A DNA stretch of 64,000 bases from Tanytarsus gracilentus (Eukaryota > Arthropoda > Insecta > Diptera > Chironomidae). The position numbers and the translations under genes are program-made. How positions within the stretch are numbered: position 1 is the first letter of the stretch; every line of letters begins with the position of its first letter. This document shows, piece after piece, positions 55,801 to 64,000 of the stretch. The stretch spans positions 87,001 through 151,000 of the forward strand of contig JAXRKN010000041.1 in assembly GCA_038502055.1 (NCBI GenBank), written 5' to 3'. A model generated the notes under the pieces. The model was not told the origin of the DNA and ran no database searches. It saw only the letters and a list, made by a program, of their open reading frames with translations.

Positions 55801-57747
55801 AGGCATAGATCCAATGTTAGAAAATTTAGAGAATTATATAGTTTCATCAGGACTTAACGATATGATTGCATCTGCAGAAATAATAACCCAAGACAGTGAA
55901 AAATATGTAGAGAGATTATTGGGTCTTTTTACAAGGTTCAGGTAAGTTTTAATTCCTTACAAAAAAACAGTGCATAATTTTTTATTTGAAAAAATGTTTA
56001 GCAAACTTGTAAAGGATAGTTTTATTGATGATCCACGCTTCCTAACTGCCCGTGACAAGGCTTTTAAAACGGTCGTTAACGATACAAGTGTGTTTAAACT
56101 TGAACTCTCCACTAGCTTAAATAATAGAAGCACCAAAGCAGTAACTGCAGAGAGCAGATGTCCCGAGCTCCTTGCCAATTACTGTGACATGCTTCTTAGA
56201 AAGACTCCCCTTAGTAAGAAATTAACAAGCGATCAAATTGAAGCACGTTTAAAAGATGTGCTTCTAGTGCTCAAGTACATTTCCAATAAAGACGTTTTTA
56301 TGAGGTGAGAATAAACTTTCATTTACAGTAATCTACAGATATTAAAATAAATTAAAAATAATTACACATCAATTTAAGGTACCACAAAGCACATCTGACG
56401 AGAAGACTTATTCTTGATTCAAGTGCTGACAGCGAAAAGGAAGAAGATATGGTTGAATGGTTGCGTGAAATTGGAATGCCAGCGGGTAAAAAATAATTTT
56501 ATGTTGCGAAAAAATATTAATATAGTAAAAATTTAAATTTTAGATTCCGTCAATAAATTAGCTCGCATGTTTCAAGATATTAAAGTCAGTGAAGATCTCA
56601 ACACTCAATTTCGTTCGCAAACAAAACGACACGATGCAATAAATATCAAAATATTAAATGCAGGAGCCTGGGCAGCAAGAAATGAACGTGTATCTGTGAG
56701 CTTACCTCTTGGTAATTTGAAATTTAGCAAGCTTCTTTATTATCCAGTTTTTAATTTTATGTTCTTTTTAGAGCTTGAAGATTTCATTCCAGATATAGAA
56801 GAATTTTACAAAAAAAAACATTCGGGAAGAAAGCTGCAGTGGTACCATCATATGAGGTTAATTAAAATTTAATATATTATATTGTTATGTTAAATTTAAT
56901 TTAATTTAAAGCAATGGGACAATAACATTTGAAAACAAAATTGGTCGCTTTGAGTTAGATGGTAAGTTGAATTAAAAAACAAAAGCGCATTTGTTTATCT
57001 TGAACTTTGTTAACTAAAATAATTCAAATGCGTAGCAATACGGAAAAAAAGCTTTTTGCAAAGAGAACAGTGAAACTGAGAATGCGGCGCACCGTTAATC
57101 CCTACTTGTTTTTTTATAATTATAGTAACAACTTTTCAAATGGCAGTTCTTTTTGCTTGGAACCAACGACCAAACGATAAAATTTCTTACGAAAATTTGC
57201 GCTTAGCCACTGAACTTAGCGACACAGAGCTTCGGAGAACTTTGTGGTCTCTGGTTTCATTTCCAAAGCTGAAGCGTCAATTACTAATTTATGAGCCGAT
57301 TGTTCAAGCTTTAAAGGATTTTGGCGAAAATACATCATTTTGGGTCAATCAAGAGTTTTCCGTCATTAAAAATGCAAAGTTGCAAAAGCGCGGAAAAATT
57401 AATCTCATTGGAAGACTTCAATTAAGTACGGAGAAATCTCAGCAAGAAGACAATCAATCGATTGTTCAGTTGAGAATTTTAAGAACACAGGAGGCAATCA
57501 TTAAAATTATGAAAATGAGAAAACGTATGACAAACGCATCTTTGCAGGTAATTATAACTTAAATTTTATGAACAATATTTTAAAAGGAAACAAAAATTAT
57601 TATCCTTAGGCTGAACTCATTGAAATATTGAAGAACATGTTTCTTCCCTCTAAAAAAATGATAAAAGAGCAAGTTGAATGGCTTATTGAGCAAAAATACT
57701 TAGCGAGAGATGATAGTGACATCAACATTTTTACATATGTGGCTTAA
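52812..57747 (+). CDS. Cul5: Cullin-5, E3 ubiquitin ligase scaffold
   Basis: Cul5 joins the Rbx2 RING protein to SOCS-box/elongin BC receptors in the CRL5 ubiquitin ligases. The likely start is a 9-nt coding exon (MLK, 52812-52820) joined to KFEDAWPEMEPIVLKLLSCT at 52887. Next come WQDLFYTVHSVCLWDEKGSV, WRKFFTQSSYLPLPFWQLEA, ENKIGRFELD and the cullin-homology block MAVLFAWNQRPNDKISYENL. The neddylation region is RTQEAIIKIMKMRKRMTNAS, with the acceptor lysine in IMK. The winged-helix end is LVEWLIEQKYLARDDSDINI-type, finishing FTYVA at 57747. About eleven exons are present. Most introns are short, but two are swollen by foldback elements (53331-54604 and 55033-55480). Length and domain order are normal. 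The first exon is the least certain part. Confidence 0.93.
53331..54604. mobile_element. GTCGA foldback element with 35-bp array, in a Cul5 intron
   Basis: The ends are inverted: CAGGCATTTAAGTCGATTCA on the left and CAGGGATTTAAGTCGAGTGA read inward from the right. The 8-bp duplication TATTTTTC flanks it perfectly (53323-53330 and 54605-54612). Each arm is an array of about 40-bp GTCGATTGCG-TTTTTTTGCAATCGGCTCGA units in opposite orientation. The centre is a tandem array (53756-54268) bounded by a perfect 15-bp inverted pair CAAGATTCAGAGAAG / CTTCTCTGAATCTTG. The ends match the element at 42767-43656. Open frames through the arms are repeat artefacts. Confidence 0.92.
53756..54268. repeat. 35-bp tandem array, 15 units, no length drift
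   Basis: Units start CAGTGCTGGAAGTGAGATCC and end AGTCAACCTAAGTTT or variants. The first starts at 53756 and the fifteenth at 54246, exactly 14 x 35 bp apart, so no indel has accumulated. The last unit is truncated. Variation falls mainly in the last 10 bp of the unit, which alternates between a few types (CCTAAGTTT, CGAATGATG, CATATGATA, TCTATTTTT). Confidence 0.95.
55033..55480. mobile_element. Foldback element in the next Cul5 intron
   Basis: Arms of about 150-160 bp are inverted copies. The outer ends are AGGTGTGAGAGAAGTACGCG and, inverted, AGGTGCGAGAGAAGTACGCG, continuing GGTCAAAAGTTGATGGTCAC in both. The spacer is about 140 bp. Flanking CCTAAAAA is present on both sides, but it overlaps the ends, so the duplication length is ambiguous. 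Confidence 0.85.
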
Positions 57748-58109
57748 ATCTGTATATGTTCCCATGCTATGCTTGCAAATTATTTAAATAAAAATTATTT
57801 TAAGTTGAATGCTCTGCATTTTTGTTCTGTGTATACATTTGTTCTCGTTTCTTTGCGATAAAATTGCGATAAAAACCAAAAATTTAAGAAGCGTTAGGGA
57901 AAACTAACAAATTTGCTCAATTTATTATGTTCTGCGCAGGTTCTCCGATTTGAAAAATACTTTTGAAAACGTTCGTACAAGACCGACTCTAAATTAGGAA
58001 ACTTCTATACTTTTCCTCTATGTAAGAAAGAAAAAATTTGTACTGTTCACAGCTGCGTCCTATTTTTTGCCATTAATTGACTATTTAAAAATTTCCAACG
58101 AACTTTCAC
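57748..58109. other. Cul5 3' flank
   Basis: AT-rich 3' UTR and spacer. AATAAA near 57787 is a plausible poly(A) signal. No other feature was seen. Confidence 0.5.
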
Positions 58110-58860
58110 AACAAGATGGGTCTGAAAACGGCGTTGCCATTTCCAATAGCTCCGCTGTCATATATTAGTACCCTACTCCGTTGCAATAGGCATTAGTACT
58201 CTTGGTAAATAATGAAGGACATTTCTCAGAAATCATCAATGCCAATCGATTCCTGGTCCAATTACGAGTTCAACGACATACATGAAGCCATATATATATA
58301 TATGTAAACATTTGTATGAAAAATGACATTTTTGCACTCAGGGACGGTCAGTGGATGGTCGTACCTCAAAATAATAGTACAATATGATCTGTATATCATC
58401 AGTGCTTGACTGTCTGATTTACTAATGTTAGCTCCAGTCTGCCCACCACCGCAATACGCAATACCTCAAAACAAAATAGTTCTTGCACAACTAGAGCCAA
58501 AATCCGTCTTGGCACTAGGGTCTGAAAACTATTTTTGGAGAAATCCAAAATTAATATATAGCGGAGTACGTCGTTGAACCCGTAATTGCATTAGGAATCG
58601 ACTAACATTGATGATTTTTAAGGGATTTCCATCATGGCCGGCCAGGAGTGCCACTAATGTCCATTTTTCAGAAATATGGCTTCATAGGTATCGTTGAACT
58701 CGGTATTAGATCAGGAATCGATTTACATTGATGATTTTTTAGGAATGTCCTTTATGATTAACCAAGAGTACCACTAATGCCCATTGCTACGGAGTAGGGC
58801 ACTAATCTATGACAGCGAAGCTATTGGAAATGGCAAGGCCGTTTGCAGACCCATCTTGTT
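58110..58860. mobile_element. Long-TIR element, full-length copy
   Basis: The left arm AACAAGATGGGTCTGAAAAC and the right arm (inverted AACAAGATGGGTCTGCAAAC) extend about 190 bp inward. They share GCCATTTCCAATAGCT and ATCAATG..AATCGATTCCTG. The interior repeats a unit containing TGCCACTAATGTCCATTTTT and GTCGTTGAAC. The window's first 211 bases are the right half of a second copy. A related scrap lies near 60830-60900. No coding capacity and no clear target duplication were found. Confidence 0.82.
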
Positions 58861-60533
58861 TAAATTAAATTTGATAAAAAAAAACTTCAAAGCATGTTCT
58901 CGCATTTTACCACTTAATTTTAAAATTAAGATGTTTTCATATTTGTTTTATTTTGAGTTGTCTTAAGTAGAGGAAGTAAAAAATAAAAAATTTTCAATTA
59001 ACTAACCCACAATTGTGAATTCACAATGAAAATTTTTAACATCAATGCGCAATGATTGGTTTTTTTCCGATGGGATTTATTCGATACATAAAAAAAAGCT
59101 TGTAATTACATATAATGGTGTTTTCAAGAAGCGATTTTTAAAATTTAGCGCGTTGCAAATTAAAAAACTTTTTTATAGCTTGGCTAAATTTTTTTCGGTG
59201 ATTTTATTATATTTCTTGCTAATGTATCTTCCTTGATTGTTTTTAAAAACTTTAAAAAAATTTATAGTTTCGGTTTGTTCAAACGTTCAAAAAACAATTA
59301 ATGGAATTTACAATACAATTTTATTTGGAAGTCAGAAATCATTTTATTTTGTATTTATAAATGTTTAAGATTCTTTAAGATTCAAAAGGAGAAAAAGTAC
59401 TTGAGATTCCTTTTAAATTTTTACTTGTGAATAACATTCTGTAAAATCATTATTTTCCTCCTTAATTTGAACTTTTACTTTAAAAACACATTAACCATTG
59501 TAACAAAAATAGCGTATGACATTAAGAGAATTATTGAAAAACATTCTAAAAGTAAAAAAGAAGTTGCTGAAGATGTTACAGCTGACACTGAAGATTCATC
59601 TAAAGAAGTAAATAATTAAAAGTTTAATAATTAAACTTTAATTAAAATATTATTAATCGAAAAAAATGAGTCTTACTTTTTTAGAAAGGCAACTTATTCA
59701 TGTAAAATGCAGCGTTAGAAGATTTTAAAAATTAAGGTTGTATTGTTAGTATTGATTAGCCGAGTGAGTCTGCACTTGGGAAAATCTAAGTTTACTTTTT
59801 TCTCAAAAATAATTTTTTTATAATTTTATTTCTGACGATGGTTAAAAATTTTTAAGACTTAGTAATTTTTTATTCAGCACTTTTCCCTATAAATAATGAA
59901 GTACAAATTTATTAAAAATGTTTTTCCTGTTCTTTTTAACCATAATCAATATCATCTAAAGAAGGCGTAATTTTTTTTATTTTTAAAGATTTTTGTTTGT
60001 TCGATTACTCATATTTTCCACCGATGTTGTAAAATTTTTAAATTATTTTTTTGGGCTAAAACATGCGTTTTTGATTGAAGAATTTAATATAATTTTATTT
60101 TATGTAAAAAATTAAGGAATTAAAGAAATATTCATAGTTTTTAAATCTTCTTCAGAGAACATCGAATAATTGAAAAATCTTCGAATCCTTTGAACTAAAA
60201 AATATGATTAATTTTTTAAATGAAAGGGAATTAAAATTGGAACAACTTGCATGCTGCTGAATTGTTTGAAAAGTAGCCGTCAATCGTTCAGAAATTAATT
60301 CTTTAAAAATGTTCCCTGAAGAAGATCATGTCGGATAGGCTTTTTCAAAGTTAATCATCGCATTTTTGCCAGAGGGTTGCTCATTAGGAATTTCATTCAT
60401 GAAACGCTAACACGGATTTAGCGTTTTGACTTATTTAACCATCGCCAACTCTTCGAATTCGAACTGATCCAAATTCGAAAGAAAATATTCAAAAACGGAT
60501 CCATCCACTCATGAATAAGTTGCCTTTCCTTTT
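58861..60533. other. Intergenic, very AT-rich; one weak exon-like segment
   Basis: No gene is supported. At about 59514-59609 a short open segment (IIEKHSKSKKEVAEDVTADT, then EDSSKE) stands out from the AT-rich background and ends at a GTAAAT donor-like site. It lacks a start and shows no similarity. About 60446-60500 repeats sequence from 1262-1318. Confidence 0.35.
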
Positions 60534-60684
60534 TAGCGTAACCCACACAAAGTGTGGTAACCAGCTGGTGACTTCGGGTTTTCGCTCGAAGTTGGTGTTG
60601 ATGTAGCTCGAGATGGTAGCTCTAAGGGCCTTTATTAGCCCATTTTAGGAATTTTTGGGTGATGACAATAGGTCGTGCCACATA
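60534..60684. repeat. Dispersed repeat family A, copy 3 (inverted)
   Basis: In the opposite orientation it shows the GGCACGACC, AGAGCTACCATCT and GCGAAAACCCGAAGT blocks of the copy at 16338. As in that copy, an ATTA array (60699-60793) lies beside the GGCACGACC end. Confidence 0.75.
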
Positions 60685-60698
60685 CAGCCATAATGTTC

Positions 60699-60793
60699 AT
60701 TTATTCTAATTATTCCTAATTATTCCTAATTATCCCAATTATTCTAATTATTCTAATTATTCCTAATTATTTCTAATTATTTCTAATTATTTT
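60699..60793. repeat. ATTATTCTA minisatellite-like array
   Basis: About nine 9-10-bp units of the form CTAATTATT(C/T)C lie head to tail. They correspond to one arm of the ATTA-rich foldbacks at 16240-16330 and in KAP3. Confidence 0.85.
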
Positions 60794-60984
60794 CTTAATT
60801 TTTCATACAATTTTTTTTTCTTATAATGCTGCATGGGTGTCGTTGAACTCGTGATTGGAAATCGATTGCAGTTTTGCATGGATCTGAAAACGGAACACAG
60901 TGGAAAATGGAACACACTGGAAAATGGAAAATAACTGAACAAAATGGCAAATGCAAAAAAAAATATTTCCCCATCTGTTTCTCC

Positions 60985-61155
60985 AAAAGTAATTTCCCTT
61001 ATGCTTCCCTAAAAGTAAATTCCATAAGGCTTCCTTCTACAAGGCTTATTCATAGGACTTCCTCAAAAGGCTTCCCCATATTACATTTCCAATACTGATC
61101 TGTTAAAAGTGGGTTACGCAACAATACCCCGAGTGGGTTTTGAAACATTTTTTAA
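60985..61155. repeat. Dispersed repeat family B, copy 2
   Basis: Same blocks as 28619-28760 (ATTACATTTCCAATACTGAT, AAGTGGGTTACGC, GTGGGTTTTGAAACATTTTTT), in the same orientation. It also contains a run of (A/C)AAGGCTTCC-like short repeats. It lies directly downstream of the last dpr exon found. Confidence 0.75.
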
Positions 61156-61184
61156 AAAGATTTTAAAAAATATTTTTTTTTACC

Positions 61185-63220
61185 ATTAATTACATTCAGC
61201 GTTATTTGTAAAGGAGGTGAATTTGATGGACTGCAACTATAATTTCCCGAATCAACTTTATTTACATTGTATATTATAAGCGATCCAATCTAGAAAGGAA
61301 AATTATATTACATATATTAAAAGAGGATTTAAAAAATAAAAAAATATATAAATAATTACTTACAACATTTGGTATGTCACCATCGCTATCTGGTTGTCCT
61401 CTGTCTAATTTTATTTTCCATTTTAGTTGATTTTCGTTTAGCAACTGATGTGCATCATGATACCAGATTATGTAACTTGGTGGTTCTAAAGCTCCTCTTA
61501 CAATGCAATGCAAAACAACAGAACTTCCAATTTTAACATATCTATCAGGGTCTCCAATAAGCTCTGTTCTTGGAACTGCATTTGTAAAGATTGGTTTAAA
61601 AAAGTACAAAAATGTATGAGAGGGAAGAACAACGAAACAATCCATTAACAGTTTACGATGCCACGATTTTAATACAATATTAACACGATTGCGATTTCGT
61701 TGTTCTGCCTTAAAAATAAATCTTTTGGTATTGGTATTTAACAAAGTGATAGCTCTCAGGTATCTTTCGACCCTGGTCAGACGCAAACCAACGCAGCTTC
61801 CGTCATTACCGCGTCGGAGGTGAAGTAGATGGATAAAGGCAGGGAGCGGTACCAACCGCTAAAACAAAATGTAGAATAAATTTTCCGTTACTACTTCCTC
61901 AGCCTCCTAACCGTTATGGGCTGGACCACTCATGACACAAGACAAACAAAAATTTAAATTTAATTATCAATCAAACATTGTAGAAAACATAAATTTACAA
62001 AAAAAATTTTCATGATACTGATGAAGAAAATATTTGGAGAAAGCTACTCTCCAAAGTGAGAGTGAGCGAGAGAAAAAAATATGAGAAGTGAAATTCTAAG
62101 AATTTAATTTCACAATAAAAATTATCCCTCATTGTCTCAGCGGCACAGCTTTGGCATATCGCTGACAATCTGCCGGCACGTGTACCGGGATACTCTTAAC
62201 AGAGCGACGCATATCAAAGACATATTGAAGGCACATCGAATACTGGTGCTGCTAAGGTTTACGTAATTTAACACTTTAATTCGATGACTATATTGATAAG
62301 AACACACTTATCAACACATTTAAAATAAATTAAGGATGAGAAACACACAAAAAACTGATTTATTAATAAAATTGATTTATTTGACGAGTGTAAAAATCGC
62401 GATGGTGTTCGGATAAAACTCTCTTCTGCCCTTAAAAATTGATCTTTTATAATAAAATATTTACCAACTACATGAAGGTGAACTCGTGCACTAACTTTTG
62501 GCTCGGTTGAAACTTGACACTTTAATTTTGAAATGAAATATTCAATAAAAATAATATATTTTGTTCTAGAAAAATTTAATGTACCTCATATAAACCTGCA
62601 TCACGAGCCTAAATTTAAAGAAATTTACATATTTTTAGGTTGCCATCTGAGTAAAATTGTACAACTTTGTTTTTACCTGTACATATTTTATTTGCAGCGT
62701 CCATAATCCTGTACTCTCTACATAAAATGATTGAAAACGTTCGTCCGCAATAAATGTCATCCTGATTATAAATTATTATTAATGTTTTTAGATGTTTTTG
62801 TTTTGATAAAGTCATTACCTATCTACAGTTAAAATATGGTCATCTCTTACACGAACCCATGATACCGACTTATTAATTATTTGTTTCACCTATTTTATGT
62901 ATAGTTTAATTTGAATTATTAACACATTCAACAACAAAAAACTTACCTTGCAAGGTAAGTACGCATGAGTTGAAATTTGAGTGGTGACATTGCTGCTAAC
63001 AACTTTCCATTTTACATGGGATTCAGAGTGAGTAATGAAAGTTTTTTTTTGCAGTGACAAACTAACATCAGCGCATATAAAATCTGCAGAATAAGGATCA
63101 TTTAAAATTTCAATGTCGCCTTTTTTGAGCAATTAACTTAATTTAAAATTATAAAACCTTACCTTGTAAAATTATTGTAAATATTTCAAGAATTAGATAT
63201 AATTTACAAACAATTGACAT
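61185..63220 (-). CDS. dpr: Dpr-family two-Ig neuronal surface protein; 3' end not found
   Basis: Dpr proteins pair with DIP receptors to specify insect synaptic partners. The start at 63220 gives MSIVCKLYLILEIFTIILQG, a signal peptide, joined through GTAAGG to a divergent N-terminal exon (GDIEILNDPYSADFICADVS..STHAYLPC). Ig1 follows: KSVSWVRVRDDHILTVDR, FQSFYVESTGLWTLQIKYVQ, ARDAGLYECQVSTEPK. Ig2 is PRTELIGDPDRYVKIGSSVV, VLHCIVRGALEPPSYIIWYH, then IGSLIIYNVNKVDSGNYSCS-PSNSPPLQITLNVING ending at a GTAAAA donor near 61185. The W...DSG/DAG-Y-C pattern of both Ig folds is intact. The C-terminal membrane anchor exon was not located to the left; it may lie beyond repeats or be missing. Which dpr paralogue it is cannot be told. 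A large TE-like stretch fills the intron between Ig1 and Ig2. Confidence 0.88.
61600..62290. other. GC-richer, TE-like filler in the dpr Ig1-Ig2 intron
   Basis: Two blocks are less AT-rich than the surroundings. On the minus strand, 61855-61600 is an open frame running straight into Ig2 without a stop (GLRLTRVERYLRAITLL; RNRNRVNIVLKSWHRKLLMD). 62130-62270 reads SAAQLWHIADNLPARVPGYS on the plus strand. Both look like decayed retrotransposon coding sequence, but I do not recognise a family. Confidence 0.4.
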
Positions 63221-64000
63221 TTTGCTGGTTTAACATTTTTTTAATTTTAATATCTGTAAGAAAAAATTATTATACTTAGTCATATTTATGGATCAAAAAT
63301 TTTGACAAAAATAGTTGTCAGTTGAATTTTAAGTTCCTATATTATATTAAAGATTTTTAATCATTTTATGGATTAGAAAAGTTTTTAGCAAAGAAACTCA
63401 TCATATAGAATGATTAGGACATTTTAGATCAATCTTAGATTTTAGTAAAATCATTTTACCATCGTGCATTGTTTTCAAATCCTTGGAATAATGTTGCAGT
63501 TATAATTATATATCATTTACTACGTTTTTTAATTCGCACTTTTTACTGATAGAATTACCTATTATATATTATGTTTTGGCCAGTTTAGCTTTCTTTAGGC
63601 TATACACACGACAACATAATGAAAATAAAAATTTAAGAATTTATTATATTTTAACATTTTACTTTGTTTTACACTTTACTTTTTCTTCTTTTAACTTTAG
63701 GAATATTGATTTCTTTCAAAGAGCACACCATTTTCTTTTTCTTTTTCTTTTTGCGAATCAAAGCTCGAAATAAATTCAAATCACAATCTCACATCTCTTC
63801 AAGATTAAATCTTGCATTCAGTTTTTGAATTAAAATAAATTTAATTGCAAAAATTATCTTTTGGTGTGTGAATACGAATTTGATTTTACTCAAATTTATT
63901 TTTACTAAAGTTCAGTACTTTCACAATCAATTTTTTTAAATTGTATTTGGTGTCATTAATAAGCATTTTTTGAGTTTTTTCACTCAATATCTTACTTTGC
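63221..64000. other. Upstream flank of the dpr gene; no other gene seen
   Basis: AT-rich sequence to the window edge. Open frames here are short and low-complexity. Confidence 0.45.

Noticed and set aside
59511..59620. Short lysine/glutamate-rich segment resembling a coding exon or a bacterial-type tail
   Set aside because: No start, no similarity and only about 35 codons; composition alone in AT-rich DNA cannot support a gene or a transfer event.

Overview
The window is strongly AT-rich eukaryotic DNA from an insect, most likely a dipteran. Evidence for this is a ZAD-type C2H2 zinc-finger gene, a two-Ig dpr-type neuronal surface receptor, and many introns of only about 50-60 bp with GT/AG ends. 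I could not fix the genus; a nematoceran (midge-like) fly with a compact genome would fit. Nearly all genes are split, so gene coordinates here run from start codon to stop codon across introns, and exon joins were worked out by hand from splice signals and family resemblance.

Layout, left to right: a divergent arrestin (-); the proteasome subunit DSS1/Sem1 (-) head to head with Pol III subunit RPC4 (+); mitoribosomal mS26 (-) head to head with a ZAD zinc-finger gene (+); a TRMT9B-type methyltransferase (-); an internally deleted hAT element; an AHCY-like (IRBIT-type) gene (-); TMEM161 (-); p21-activated kinase (-); CTDNEP1/Dullard phosphatase (-); a 3.6 kb gap; a two-finger C2H2 gene (+); phosphatidylserine decarboxylase (-); mitochondrial GrpE (-) head to head with Tom7 (+); ribosomal protein L35 (-); kinesin-associated protein KAP3 (+); tyrosylprotein sulfotransferase (+); COG8 (-); the inner nuclear membrane protein MAN1 (+); cullin-5 (+); a repeat-rich stretch; and a dpr-family gene (-) whose 3' end was not found. 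There is no operon logic. These are independent housekeeping and signalling genes, several paired through short shared promoters (169, 142 and 203 bp) or packed tail to tail (39 bp between the RPC4 and mS26 stops).

The unusual content is the small terminal-inverted-repeat and foldback DNA elements in introns and intergenic gaps, several with clear 8-bp target duplications typical of hAT-like transposition. They include a 994-bp hAT derivative, a 43-bp hairpin insert, a three-copy MITE family, a GTCGA-rich foldback family (one copy in a Cul5 intron carries a perfectly periodic 35-bp array), and long-TIR elements.

The most interesting single observation is a 133-bp foldback insert inside the coding sequence of KAP3. 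It is flanked by a 9-bp direct repeat. One copy of that repeat supplies the GT donor and the element's last two bases supply the AG acceptor, so splicing restores the conserved reading frame exactly. The insert therefore looks like a newly born, introner-like intron.
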